Positions 9,309-17,608 of a stretch of DNA of 64,000 bases are shown one piece after another (within the stretch, counting starts at the first letter, position 1; each line of letters starts with the position of its first letter). The notes below the pieces were generated by a model, which was not told the origin of the DNA, did no database searches, and saw only the letters and a program-made list of their open reading frames with translations. The stretch is from Roseiarcus sp963779095 (GTDB lineage Bacteria > Pseudomonadota > Alphaproteobacteria > Rhizobiales > Beijerinckiaceae). A program made the translations under genes and the position numbers. The stretch covers positions 1-64,000 of the forward strand of contig CAVZWU010000022.1 in the NCBI GenBank assembly GCA_963779095.1, written 5' to 3'.

Positions 9309-10034
9309 TTACGCCATATACTGCCCGCCATTGGCCGACAGCGTCGAGCCGGTGATGAAGCCCGCGTCGTCGGAAGCGAGGAACACGACGCAGCGCGCCA
9401 CCTCCTCCGGCTTGCCGAGGCGACGAACCGGAATCTGCGGCAGAATCGACTTTTCGAGCACGTCCTTGGGCACGGCCAGGACCATTTCGGTTGCGATATA
9501 GCCGGGACAGATGGCGTTGACCGTCACACCCTTATTCCCGTTCTCCTGCGCCAGCGCCTTGGTGAAGCCGATGTCTCCGGCCTTCGCCGCCGAATAGTTG
9601 GATTGCCCCATCTGCCCTTTCTGGCCGTTGATCGACGAGATGTTGATGATGCGGCCGAAGCCGCGCTCCCGCATGCCCTCGATCACCGGACGGCACATAT
9701 TGAACAGCGAGTTGAGGTTGGTGTTGATGACGTCGTACCACTGGTCCGGGGTCATCTTGTGGAACATGCCGTCCTTGGTGATGCCTGCGTTGTTGACGAG
9801 AATGTCGACTGGGCCGACGTCCTTGGCGACCTGCGCGAGCCCGGCGACGCAGTCTTCATATTTCGCGACGTTCCACTTGTAGACGTGGACGCCCGTCTCC
9901 GTCTTGAACTTGGCAGCGGCGTCATCGTTGGAATGATAGGTCGCGGCGACCTGGCATCCGGCCGCCTTCAACGCCTTGGAAACGGCGGCGCCAATGCCCC
10001 GCGTGCCGCCGGTCACCACTGCGACTCTCGCCAT
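9309..10034 (-). CDS. phaB: Acetoacetyl-CoA reductase (PHB synthesis)
   Basis: 241 residues, the normal length for PhaB. It is a short-chain dehydrogenase with the N-terminal nucleotide-binding motif TGGTRGIG (residues 8-15), NNAG near 88, the catalytic Ser in NISSINGQKGQMGQ and YSAAK near 153-157. The SSINGQKGQ-GQ-NYSAAKAG and ICPGYIATEMV segments are typical of NADPH-dependent acetoacetyl-CoA reductases rather than FabG. It reduces acetoacetyl-CoA to (R)-3-hydroxybutyryl-CoA in the cytoplasm for polyhydroxybutyrate. phaA lies 72 bases upstream on the same strand; no PHA synthase gene is in the window. Confidence 0.92.
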   Translation of the reverse strand: MARVAVVTGGTRGIGAAVSKALKAAGCQVAATYHSNDDAAAKFKTETGVHVYKWNVAKYEDCVAGLAQVAKDVGPVDILVNNAGITKDGMFHKMTPDQWYDVINTNLNSLFNMCRPVIEGMRERGFGRIINISSINGQKGQMGQSNYSAAKAGDIGFTKALAQENGNKGVTVNAICPGYIATEMVLAVPKDVLEKSILPQIPVRRLGKPEEVARCVVFLASDDAGFITGSTLSANGGQYMA

Positions 10035-10056
10035 TGTTTTCCCTCCCGAGTTTTTT

Positions 10057-10094
10057 GGCGCGCCGTCCGCCAGGGTCCGGCGCGCGCCTTTTTT
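10057..10094 (+). terminator. GC-rich hairpin between phaA and phaB
   Basis: ggcgcgccg (10057-10065) pairs with cggcgcgcgcc (10078-10088), followed by six T on the plus strand. Because both flanking genes run on the minus strand, the T-run is on the wrong side to terminate them. It may act on antisense transcription, or stabilise or attenuate the phaA-phaB message. Confidence 0.3.
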
Positions 10095-10106
10095 CGTCGA
10101 CCAGCG

Positions 10107-11285
10107 TTACCGTTCAACCGCCATCGCTATCCCCATGCCGCCGCCGATGCAAAGCGTGGCCAGGCCCTTCTTAGCGTTGCGGCGGCCCATTTCATGCAAC
10201 AGCGTGGTCAGAACCCGCGCGCCCGAAGCGCCGATCGGATGGCCGAGCGCGATCGCGCCGCCGTTGACATTGACGATCGCCGGGTCCCAGCCCAGGTCCT
10301 TGTTGACCGCGAGCGCCTGGGCGGCGAAAGCCTCGTTCGCTTCGACGAGCTCGAGGTCCTTGACCGACCAGCCGGCTTTTTCCAGCGCTTTCCGGCTCGC
10401 CGGGATGGGCCCTGTGCCCATGATCGCCGGATCGACCCCCGCCGTCGCCCAGGAGACGATGCGCGCCATTGGGGTCAGCCCCCGGCGCTTCGCTTCGGCG
10501 GCGCTCATGATCACCAGCGCGGCGGCGCCGTCGTTGAGGCCCGAGGCGTTGCCCGCCGTCACGGTTCCATCCTTGGAAAAGGCCGGCTTGAGTTTCGCCA
10601 TCGCCTCGTAGGTCGAGCCTGCTCGCGGATATTCGTCCGTGTCGACGATAACGTCGCCTTTGCGCGTCTTGACCGTCACCGGCACGATCTCATCCTTGAA
10701 CCGTCCGCCCTTTTGCGCGGCCTCCGCCTTGTTTTGCGAGGCGACAGCGAACCGGTCCTGCTCCTCACGGGTGATCTGCCACTTTTTGGCGATGTTCTCG
10801 GCCGTATTGCCCATGTGATAGCCGTGGAACGCGTCAATGAGGCCGTCCTGCAGCATGGTGTCGACAAGCTTCATTTCCCCCATCTTGACGCCGCTGCGCA
10901 GGTAGGCGGCATGAGGGGCGAGCGACATCGATTCCTGGCCGCCCGCGACGATGATGCCGGCGTCGCCATTGGTGATCTGCTGCAGGCCGAGCGCAACCGC
11001 CCGCAGACCGCTGCCGCACAGCTGGTTGACGCCGAAGGCAGTTTTTTCCTGCGGAAGGCCAGCCTTCATCGCGGCTTGGCGGGCCGGATTCTGGCCCTGC
11101 GCGGCGCTCAGGATCTGCCCGAGAATCACCTCATCGACTTCGCCCGCGTCGACCTTCGCGGCTTCGAGCGCGCTCTTGATGGCGACGGCGCCAAGCTCGT
11201 GCGCGGGGGTCTGGCCGAAGGCGCCGTTGAACGAGCCGACAGGGGTTCTCTTTGCGCTGGCGATGACAATCTCAGAGGCGGGCAT
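10107..11285 (-). CDS. phaA: Acetyl-CoA acetyltransferase (beta-ketothiolase)
   Basis: 392 residues, a normal biosynthetic thiolase. The acyl-accepting Cys is at about residue 90 in NQLCGSG; the catalytic His is in GHPIGASGAR; the second Cys is in CIGGGMG near the C-terminus. It condenses two acetyl-CoA to acetoacetyl-CoA, the first step of polyhydroxybutyrate formation, and feeds phaB immediately downstream on the same strand. A 72-base gap holding a strong hairpin separates the two genes, but they are most likely one operon. Confidence 0.93.
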   Translation of the reverse strand: MPASEIVIASAKRTPVGSFNGAFGQTPAHELGAVAIKSALEAAKVDAGEVDEVILGQILSAAQGQNPARQAAMKAGLPQEKTAFGVNQLCGSGLRAVALGLQQITNGDAGIIVAGGQESMSLAPHAAYLRSGVKMGEMKLVDTMLQDGLIDAFHGYHMGNTAENIAKKWQITREEQDRFAVASQNKAEAAQKGGRFKDEIVPVTVKTRKGDVIVDTDEYPRAGSTYEAMAKLKPAFSKDGTVTAGNASGLNDGAAALVIMSAAEAKRRGLTPMARIVSWATAGVDPAIMGTGPIPASRKALEKAGWSVKDLELVEANEAFAAQALAVNKDLGWDPAIVNVNGGAIALGHPIGASGARVLTTLLHEMGRRNAKKGLATLCIGGGMGIAMAVER

Positions 11286-11403
11286 GGTCTATCTCCCTTT
11301 CGAGCAGGCGTAACGGGGGCGCTGTGATCCTATGGCTTCTACACGATCCTTCGCCAACGGCGCCAGTTTTCTCTGATCGGCGGCCAAAGCGGGATCGACG
11401 ACT

Positions 11404-11889
11404 TCATGACCGTCCGACGCTCGCGCCCAGCGCGACGAGAAGCTCGTCCAGTTGTTCGAACTGCTCCGGCATCCCATCCTCCATCCCGGCGATGGCGCGG
11501 TCGAGCGCTTCCTTCGAGGGGTAGAGTTCGCGCAGGAACAGCCGTGTCTTGCTGCCTTTTTCCTCGAAGGTCAGGGTGGAGACGGCGCCGTCGTCGCTTT
11601 CTTCGTTCGTCCAGACGAGACGCGAGTGCGGCGTCACTTCGATGTACTGACCGAAGAACGCGATGGTCTGTGAGGCACCGCGGCCGAACTCGAAGCGGTA
11701 CCTGCCCCCGGCGCGAACATCCGCCTCGCAGGAAATAAGGGACATCCCTGTCGACTTCGGCGCCCACCAGAGCTTGAGCAGTTTGGGCCTGGTCCATGCC
11801 TCGAACACGATGCGCGCCGGGCCGTTGAAGGTGCGCGTCACGACGAGCTCACGCTCGGACTTCCGCTCCACAATCGTGCGGTTCTTCAT
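11404..11889 (-). CDS. SRPBCC-fold protein, AHSA1/CalC type
   Basis: Starts MKNRTIVERKSERELVVTRT; an upstream ATG at 11922 overlaps the preceding regulator gene and is less likely. TFNGPARIVFEAWTRPKLLKLWWAPKS opens the domain, and the central GGRYRFEFG, FFGQYIEV and LTFEEKGSKTRL strands are typical of the activator-of-Hsp90-ATPase/SRPBCC family, small lipid- or ligand-binding beta-barrels. In many alphaproteobacteria such a gene follows an ArsR regulator, as here, forming a small operon of unknown physiological role. The partner regulator is frameshifted, so expression may be altered. Confidence 0.75.
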   Translation of the reverse strand: MKNRTIVERKSERELVVTRTFNGPARIVFEAWTRPKLLKLWWAPKSTGMSLISCEADVRAGGRYRFEFGRGASQTIAFFGQYIEVTPHSRLVWTNEESDDGAVSTLTFEEKGSKTRLFLRELYPSKEALDRAIAGMEDGMPEQFEQLDELLVALGASVGRS

Positions 11890-11899
11890 GGGGGCGGGC

Positions 11900-12263
11900 T
11901 CACTCCCTCTGCTTGCGTTCATCGACCTTCTCCTTCCGGTTCAATTCCTCGACGACCTTGTCCAGCTCCTCGAAACGCGCATCCCAGAGCTGACGGCGCC
12001 CCCGACCCACGCCGCCTCTTCCTCCAGCGGGCGCGGGCCGAGCTTGCACGTCCGCACGCGCCCAACCTTCTCCGTTGCGACGAGCCCCGCCCGCTCCAGG
12101 ACGCCGACGTGCTTCTTCATGCCCGTGAGGGTCATATGGAATTTCTCGGCAAGGTCCGTGATCGAGGCGTCGGCACGGCCGAGTTCGTCCAGAACGCCGC
12201 GCCGGGTAGGATCCGAGAGCGCGCGAACGAGGCGTCGAGGAGGGTGGCCGAATACTGAACCAC
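11900..12263 (-). pseudogene. ArsR-family regulator, frameshifted, with palindrome at its start codon
   Basis: The natural start is GTG at 12261-12263 (VVQYSATLLDASF). The frame then shifts near 12225, to ALSDPTRRGVLDELGRADASITDLAEKF and the recognition helix MTLTGMKKHVGVLERAGLV. It shifts again near 12000, to WDARFEELDKVVEELNRK, ending at TGA 11900-11902. Restoring both shifts gives a complete winged-helix ArsR protein. Members of this subgroup precede SRPBCC proteins, as here. The continuous ORF from 12300 to 11941 covers the core DNA-binding domain but has an abnormal N- and C-terminus, so function is doubtful. Confidence 0.75.
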
Positions 12264-12276
12264 GTGGTTCAGTATT
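12251..12276. promoter_or_regulatory. Perfect 26 bp palindrome over the ArsR start codon
   Basis: The half-site aatactgaaccac is followed directly by its exact reverse complement. The GTG start of the ArsR gene lies at the centre. ArsR-type dimers bind such inverted repeats, so this is the likely autoregulatory operator of the ArsR-SRPBCC operon. Confidence 0.65.
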
Positions 12277-12499
12277 CACGCACGGATTGGCGCCATGCAA
12301 GGGGAGGCCGAGCCGCGGCCGCCTTCGCGCCTAAGTCGGCCTCGTTTCGATGCAGATTCGATCCACTGGGGATCCCAAGGCCCTAAGGCGCTCAGGCAAT
12401 CAAGACCGGGAATGAAGACGTCGCCAGGAAGAGATGGCGCGAGAGATGGCGCCTCAGGGCGTTTCGAGGCTGCCGGGCCGAGGGCGGCTTGGAAAGCGG

Positions 12500-13105
12500 T
12501 TACGCCTTCCGGCCAAGTCCGACCGGTTGCAGCGCGAGCACGGCCTCGCGCCCGCGGGTCTTCCGCCGGGCCGCAAGGCCGAGGGCGGCGAAACCCAGCA
12601 GGATCAGCGCCCAGGTCGACGGCTCAGGCGCGCTCATGACCGAGTCCTGGACTGGGTCGCTGAACGCAATCGCCGCGCCTGGGAAATAGGCGCCGGCAGG
12701 ATTGTCCGTTGAAAGATAGGCCGTCGATCCGCCCGAATATAAGTTATAGTCGTAGCCGCCGGCTGTGAACAAGATGCCATTCGCATCGAAGGGCGCCGGT
12801 CCGCTCGGAAAATATACGTTATCGTATTGATAGACAAGGGTATTGATCGGATAGGGTTGCGATGGGTTGGGCGCCAACGCGATCCCTGCGCCGGTTGGAC
12901 CAAAACCCGGACCGAAGATCGTTCCTGAGATCGACAGGACGTCATAACCGCCGATCGCATCCAGCGTGTCGGCAGTCGTAATCGCGCCCGTCGCGCTGAA
13001 CAGCGAGTTGATCGTCGAAAAACTAAAATCATAGGTCGCGGCATTCGCGCCGACAGGACCGAGGCCTAGAGCAACGACTAACGCCCATTTCAAAGCTTTT
13101 TTCAT
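12500..13105 (-). CDS. PEP-CTERM sorting domain protein
   Basis: 201 residues. The N-terminal signal peptide is MKKALKWALVVALGLGPVGANA. The body is rich in Gly, Tyr, Ser and Asn, as expected of a surface or exported protein. Near residues 159-185 is a classic PEP-CTERM anchor: PEPSTW, a hydrophobic helix (ALILLGFAALGLAA) and a basic cluster RRKTRGR, followed by 15 more residues. Such proteins are cut and sorted by exosortase in exopolysaccharide-producing bacteria. No exosortase is in the window. Specific function unknown; the gene stands alone. Confidence 0.8.
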   Translation of the reverse strand: MKKALKWALVVALGLGPVGANAATYDFSFSTINSLFSATGAITTADTLDAIGGYDVLSISGTIFGPGFGPTGAGIALAPNPSQPYPINTLVYQYDNVYFPSGPAPFDANGILFTAGGYDYNLYSGGSTAYLSTDNPAGAYFPGAAIAFSDPVQDSVMSAPEPSTWALILLGFAALGLAARRKTRGREAVLALQPVGLGRKA

Positions 13106-13363
13106 CGACCCGAAATCATCCTCAAATCACATGAGCCAGCCGTAAGGCCACGCCGTGATTTACATGTCCGTTGATGGCGATACAAGCCCAAAAGAACATT
13201 TTTTAGGCATAAACGCGCTGTTAACGTTATGGGACCTTCGATCCTGGGCCTTGGCCTGAGGACGCCAACCGTCAGCCGAACGCGCAAGGCGCCGCCGAAC
13301 AAGCGCAGCGTTCCCGACGCTTCGCTATTTCCGCGACCGCGCGTCGTCAATTCCGACCTGCGC

Positions 13364-13403
13364 TTGACATCAGCGAAAATAGACATAAAGATATGCTTAT
13401 GTC
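13364..13403 (+). promoter_or_regulatory. Promoter and operator overlapping the start of the ArsR-methyltransferase gene
   Basis: -35 TTGACA at 13364-13369, a 17 base spacer, and -10-like aaagat at 13387-13392. A 22 bp inverted repeat (13382-13403; half-sites gacataaagat and atgcttatgtc, 9 of 11 matching) covers the -10 box and both candidate ATG codons (13393 and 13399). Transcription should start at or within a few bases of the ATG, so the message would be nearly leaderless. The repeat suits autorepression by the ArsR domain encoded downstream. Confidence 0.65.
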
Positions 13404-14409
13404 TGACGAATGGACGCCGTCGCTCGGCTTTCACGCTCTGCTTGCCGGCCTCCAGGCGGCTGGCGAAGAGACCCGGCTGCGCATTCTTTGCCTGCTCGAA
13501 GCCGCTGAACTCACCGTGAGCGAGCTGGTCGCCATTCTCGGGCAGTCGCAGCCGCGCGTCTCGCGCCATCTCCGGCTGCTGGTCGAGGCGGGGCTCGCCA
13601 CGCGGCAGCGCGAGGGCGCTTGGGCGTTCTTCCGGCTCGCCGAACCGGGAGGGACGCTGGCGCGCCAATGGCTGCGCCGCCTCGATCCGGCCGATCCGGT
13701 CGTGAACGCCGACCGCGTCCGCCTCGACATCGCGCGCGAGGCCCGGCGCAAGCAGGCCGCCGCTTATTTCGCCGCACGCGCCGCCGATTGGGATCAGATC
13801 CGCGCGCTGCACGCGCCGGAGGAGCGGGTCGAAGCGGCGCTCATCGCCATGATCGGCGATAGGCCATTCCGCAATCTGCTCGACCTCGGCACCGGCACCG
13901 GCCGCATGCTCGAGCTTCTCGCCCCGCGTGCGGCGCGCGCCGTCGGCGTTGACCAGAGCGCGGCGATGCTCGCGCTGGCGCGCGCCCGCATCGATCAGGC
14001 TGGCCTGCGGCACGTTTCCTTGCGTCAGGGCGATATCTACGCTCCCCCGGTCGAACGCGACGTATACGACCTCGTGGTTATCCATCAGGTGCTGCACTTC
14101 CTCGACGATCCGGCGCGGGCGCTGGCCGAAGCCGCGCGGGCGCTAGCGCCCGGCGGCCGCCTCGCGGTGGTCGATTTCGACGCCCATGACCAGGAATTCC
14201 TGCGCGACGAGTTCGCCCACCGTCGCCTCGGCTTCGCGGTCGACGAGATCGAGGGCTACCTGGCCGAGGCCGGCCTCGCCGCCATCCGCGCGGAGCGCGT
14301 TCCGCCGGGCGAAGGCGAAGCGGGCAAGCTGACCGTCGCGCTCTGGATCGCCGAAGATCCGCGCGTCATCTCCGATGATTTCCTGAAGCGCGACACGGAG
14401 TTCGCCTGA
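13393..14409 (+). CDS. ArsR-family regulator fused to a SAM-dependent methyltransferase
   Basis: 338 residues. Residues 15-105 form a winged helix-turn-helix (EETRLRILCLLEAAELTVSELV and QSQPRVSRHLRLLVEAGL). Residues about 145-300 form a class I methyltransferase with LLDLGTGTGRMLELL as the SAM-binding motif and DLVVIHQVLHFLDDP as the later motif. This fusion upstream of metF is common in Hyphomicrobiales. The catalytic domain may sense SAM or S-adenosylhomocysteine and so tune methionine synthesis, an inference from the neighbour and by analogy to SahR-type control. Start choice: ATG 13393, or ATG 13399 two codons on. The stop overlaps the metF start by one base. Confidence 0.82.
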   Translation: MLMSDEWTPSLGFHALLAGLQAAGEETRLRILCLLEAAELTVSELVAILGQSQPRVSRHLRLLVEAGLATRQREGAWAFFRLAEPGGTLARQWLRRLDPADPVVNADRVRLDIAREARRKQAAAYFAARAADWDQIRALHAPEERVEAALIAMIGDRPFRNLLDLGTGTGRMLELLAPRAARAVGVDQSAAMLALARARIDQAGLRHVSLRQGDIYAPPVERDVYDLVVIHQVLHFLDDPARALAEAARALAPGGRLAVVDFDAHDQEFLRDEFAHRRLGFAVDEIEGYLAEAGLAAIRAERVPPGEGEAGKLTVALWIAEDPRVISDDFLKRDTEFA

Positions 14410-15353
14410 TGGCCGCCAAACCAGTCCCGCTGAGCCGCGCTGGAGCGCAGGTTCGGGTCTCGTTCGAGTTCTTTCCGCCCAAGACGGCGGAAATGGAGGC
14501 GAACTTATGGGAAGCCGCGACCCGGCTCGAGCCCTTAAGCCCCGCCTTCGTCTCGGTCACCTACGGCGCAGGCGGCTCGACCCGCGAGCGCACGCACGCC
14601 CTGGTCGAGCGCATCGCATGCGAGACGACGATGAAGCCCGCGGCGCATCTGACCTGCGTCGGCGCCACATGCGACGAAATCCGCCAGACCCTGCGCGACT
14701 ATCACTCGGCCGGGGTGCGCCACGTCGTGGCGTTGCGCGGCGACCCGCCGACCGGCTTCGATGCGCCTTACGAAGCCGTCCCGGACGGCTATAAATCGAC
14801 CGCCGAACTGGTCGCCGACGCTACGGAGATGGGCTTTGAGGTGTCGGTTGGAACCTATCCGGAGCGCCATCCGCAGAGTCCGACCTTGCTGCACGACATC
14901 GAGATCCTGAAGCGAAAGGTCGACGCGGGCGCGACGCGGGCCATCACCCAGTTCTTCTTCGATAATTCGGCCTATTTCCGCTTTCTCGACGTCGCCGCGG
15001 CCGCGGGGCTCGACGTTCCGATCGTGCCCGGGATCTTTCCGGTGCAGAACTTCAAGCAGACCGCCAATTTTGCCCGCCGAGCCGGGACGAGCGTCCCGAA
15101 CTGGCTGGCGGACCGGTTCGCTGGCCTCGAGGACGATCCCGCGACCCGGCGTCTCGTCGCGGCGGCGGTCTGCGCCGAGCAGGTCATCGACCTCATCGAC
15201 CACGGGGTCGAGGAACTGCATTTCTACACCATGAACCGCGCCGATCTCGTGTTCGCGATCTGTCATCTCGTGGGCCTGCGGGCCAGACCGGCGCCGATGG
15301 CGATGGCGCGCGTGGAGCGAGAACCGCCGCCGCTTGCGGCGAGCGCGGTGTGA
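14409..15353 (+). CDS. metF: Methylenetetrahydrofolate reductase
   Basis: 314 residues with the MetF signature VSFEFFPPKTAEME at residues 18-31 (substrate-binding Glu), SVTYGAGGSTRERT, AHLTCVG, VVALRGDPP, ITQFFFDN and VPGIFPVQN. It reduces 5,10-methylene-THF to 5-methyl-THF with NADH and FAD, supplying the methyl group for methionine. The start ATG overlaps the TGA of the regulator-methyltransferase gene, so the two are translationally coupled. The stop at 15351-15353 is followed by a 360 base gap without genes. Confidence 0.93.
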   Translation: MAAKPVPLSRAGAQVRVSFEFFPPKTAEMEANLWEAATRLEPLSPAFVSVTYGAGGSTRERTHALVERIACETTMKPAAHLTCVGATCDEIRQTLRDYHSAGVRHVVALRGDPPTGFDAPYEAVPDGYKSTAELVADATEMGFEVSVGTYPERHPQSPTLLHDIEILKRKVDAGATRAITQFFFDNSAYFRFLDVAAAAGLDVPIVPGIFPVQNFKQTANFARRAGTSVPNWLADRFAGLEDDPATRRLVAAAVCAEQVIDLIDHGVEELHFYTMNRADLVFAICHLVGLRARPAPMAMARVEREPPPLAASAV

Positions 15354-15716
15354 AGGCGTGGGCAGGCCTCTAAGGGGGCCGGTCCTCGGCGAGGATCACG
15401 TTCTTCCGGTCCGCGACCCGGCGCGAGGTTTGCCTTCGCACGATCCGCTCTCGTCACGTAATGAGCGGTCTCCCGGCGCGGCGTCGCATCTTGGTTAAAG
15501 CGCCAGACGGGCGCCTGGCTTTTCCTGGTTAACCAAACCTTAAGAAAGCCCGCAACGCTGGGCGCTGCAGCGTTGACTGGCGTTTCTCTTTTTCACATTG
15601 TGAACAAACAGAGAACAATCCGCGGCGAGTTTCACACAGGGTTGTTCGGTCAATAATGCAGTTCTCGCAGAAGGTCCCTCAACCTTCCTGGCCTCCGACT
15701 GCATAAGGAGCGGGCG
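15354..15716. promoter_or_regulatory. Gene-free region upstream of luxI, with several dyads
   Basis: No ORF with coding character. Three inverted repeats: caacgctg/cagcgttg at 15553-15575; a perfect 13 bp palindrome ttcacattgtgaa at 15592-15604; and gaacaatcc/gggttgttc (8 of 9) at 15613-15647. The last two sit 70-125 bases before the luxI start and are candidate sites for LuxR or another regulator. The ribosome-binding site aaggag lies about 9 bases before the luxI ATG. Confidence 0.45.
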
Positions 15717-16355
15717 ATGTTGAAGCTTATCGAAGGTTCGTATGCATTCTTCTTCCCAAAGGAAATCGACGCGATGTTTCGGAACAGAGCCGAAACCTTT
15801 TCCGATCGGCTGGGCTGGGAGGTCGTCGTCAAGGACGGCCGCGAGCGAGACGCATTCGACGACGCCAACCCCCTTTATCTCGTATCCGTCGATCCGGACA
15901 CTGAGGAATACTGGGGTTCCTTGAGATTGTTGCCGACCACTGGCCCTAACATGTTGCGGGATGTTTTTCCACAGCTGCTCGACGGAGGTTATATCGAGAG
16001 CGCCACCATATGGGAGAGTTCACGCATTTGCGCCGCTGCCGCCCCCGGCCAGCCCGAGCGAAACACGAGTGGCGTCAATTATGTCTTAAGCGAACTCATC
16101 CTTGGCATCGGCGAAGTCGCGGTGGCGGCCGGGCTGACGCAAGTCGTCTCCGTATTCGACGCCAGGATCTTCCGCGTCTTGAAGGCGGCCGGATGCAATC
16201 CTCAGATTATCGGAACGCAGCAACGGATCGGCGGCGTCATGAGCTACGCCGGTCTTTTCGACACTGGCGAGGGCCCCCTTCGGGCGTTTCGCGCCGCGAG
16301 CGGCATCGAGCGCTCGGTCCTGGCTCCAGGGGCCAAGGAAATGGCGTTTGCATGA
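15717..16355 (+). CDS. LuxI-family acyl-homoserine-lactone synthase
   Basis: 212 residues. The invariant LuxI residues are in register: Arg24, Phe28 and Trp34, then Asp48, Arg69 in GSLRLLP, and Glu99/Arg102 in TIWESSR. The enzyme makes an N-acyl-homoserine lactone from SAM and an acyl donor. The C-terminal half (SELILGIGEVAVAAGLTQVVSVFD) resembles the BjaI/RpaI branch, known for branched-chain or aryl signals made from acyl-CoA; this placement is by eye. A cognate luxR lies downstream on the same strand with one small ORF between. The block from about 16.4 to 17.6 kb is noticeably less GC-rich than the flanks. Confidence 0.9.
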   Translation: MLKLIEGSYAFFFPKEIDAMFRNRAETFSDRLGWEVVVKDGRERDAFDDANPLYLVSVDPDTEEYWGSLRLLPTTGPNMLRDVFPQLLDGGYIESATIWESSRICAAAAPGQPERNTSGVNYVLSELILGIGEVAVAAGLTQVVSVFDARIFRVLKAAGCNPQIIGTQQRIGGVMSYAGLFDTGEGPLRAFRAASGIERSVLAPGAKEMAFA

Positions 16356-16574
16356 TCGTCGCGGGGCGCGCCCGACCCGCAGAAGCGGAGGGCGGAGCGG
16401 TCTTGCGGCAATCAGGGCGCCTCGCAACCGCCAAGTAGTAAAACCAGCACAACTTCGCGCTCGCAAGTGTTGCAACCCACGATATTTACGATGTTCACGT
16501 TTTGTCGTCTACAAGTTTGTCGATTGTCATTCTTCCTGTACGTCATCAAACTGGCTTTCGAGGCGGAATCAAGT

Positions 16575-16811
16575 ATGGGGGCGGGGGTGGTCAAGAAATT
16601 AAAAAAACGAGTACCGGAGATAGAAGTTACAAAGCCGCATGTCGGAGAATTGAATCTATCTGCGTGCGAGGCCAGAAGGTTATATGGGATCTGCGTTGAG
16701 CTGCTAGAATTGTGCAGCCATGTGTCTGGTCGAATAGATCCCCAGGCGGGCTGGATGGTTGCTCATGCCCGCGATGAGGTTATGCTCGGGATCTTCAATG
16801 TAGAGTCTTAG
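16575..16811 (+). CDS. Small protein of unknown function between luxI and luxR
   Basis: 78 residues from ATG 16575 (MGAGVVKKLKKRVPEIEV); the frame is open upstream to 16467 but those codons look non-coding. The rest (ACEARRLYGICVELLELCSHV, then ARDEVMLGIFN) is predicted helical and amphipathic with two Cys. It ends a few bases before luxR. It may be a genuine small gene of the quorum-sensing locus; no family is recognised. Confidence 0.4.
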   Translation: MGAGVVKKLKKRVPEIEVTKPHVGELNLSACEARRLYGICVELLELCSHVSGRIDPQAGWMVAHARDEVMLGIFNVES

Positions 16812-16815
16812 TGAC

Positions 16816-17568
16816 ATGTCATCCTTGGACGTCACGATCGAGTCCGCTACGGCTCGGTTGACCGAGACAATTCTCGGCAACGATGACCGTGATCTCGCTG
16901 AAACGCTCAAGGCGATTGCTTCAGAAATTGGCGTAAATCACGTCGCATATTTGCGTTTATCGCCGGATAAGAGCCCCGATATTTGCCTCCTCGTCGCGGT
17001 CGTCACATATTCGCGGCTATGGCAACACCGATATTTCGTCAAGAAATATATGACCAACGACCCGGTGATTACCTACGGCCGGGCGGCTGATCAGCCCTTC
17101 GATTGGGCCAACGTGCCTGTCGACGATCCGGCGACGAAGGCCTTCTTTAGCGACGCGCTCAATCACAGCGTCGGCCGAAACGGCTTGTCGATTCCTTTGC
17201 GCAACCGCCGGGGCGTATATGCGCTCGTGTCATTCACCAGCGATCTCTCGAAAGACGAATGGGAGGCCTATAAAGCCGTCAACATGGCGAAGCTTAAACT
17301 ATTGTCCGTCCTTATTGATTTTGCGTCTCATATCAATTTCAAATTGCCGGCCTTTCCGGTCCATTTATCCAACCGGGAAGAGCAATGTCTGCTTTGGGCA
17401 GCGCGCGGCAAGACCTATCAGGAGATCGCCGAGATCCTCGGGTTGGCGTTCGGCAGCGTGAAAACGCATCTGGACGCCGCTCGCCACAAGCTGCACTGCA
17501 TGAATTTGACCCATGCGGCTGCGGTCGCCTTCGCAACCGGCGTCATCCCAGCCCAGGCGCTAAAATAG
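16816..17568 (+). CDS. LuxR-family quorum-sensing regulator
   Basis: 250 residues. The autoinducer-binding domain (about 20-165) holds the conserved Trp, Tyr, Asp-Pro and Trp set in RLWQHRYFVKKYMTNDP and FDWANV, with GLSIPL near 140. The C-terminal GerE helix-turn-helix (about 185-250) reads LSNREEQCLLWAARGKTYQE and SVKTHLDAARHKL. It binds the signal made by the LuxI two genes upstream and controls target promoters; likely sites lie in the dyads before luxI. Same strand and close spacing suggest joint transcription. Confidence 0.9.
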   Translation: MSSLDVTIESATARLTETILGNDDRDLAETLKAIASEIGVNHVAYLRLSPDKSPDICLLVAVVTYSRLWQHRYFVKKYMTNDPVITYGRAADQPFDWANVPVDDPATKAFFSDALNHSVGRNGLSIPLRNRRGVYALVSFTSDLSKDEWEAYKAVNMAKLKLLSVLIDFASHINFKLPAFPVHLSNREEQCLLWAARGKTYQEIAEILGLAFGSVKTHLDAARHKLHCMNLTHAAAVAFATGVIPAQALK

Positions 17569-17608
17569 GGGCGCGGCCGCGCCCTCGGCTTCCGCCCGGA
17601 CGTGAACG

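Noticed and set aside
10057..10094. Intrinsic terminator ending the phaA transcript
   Set aside because: The T-run follows the hairpin on the plus strand, opposite to both pha genes; kept only as a low-confidence hairpin.
9222..11327. 701-codon plus-strand open frame
   Set aside because: Antisense shadow of phaA and phaB; Arg/Ala-rich, no family resemblance, while the minus-strand frames have complete active sites.
16010..16438. Second gene overlapping luxI
   Set aside because: Off-frame shadow of luxI.
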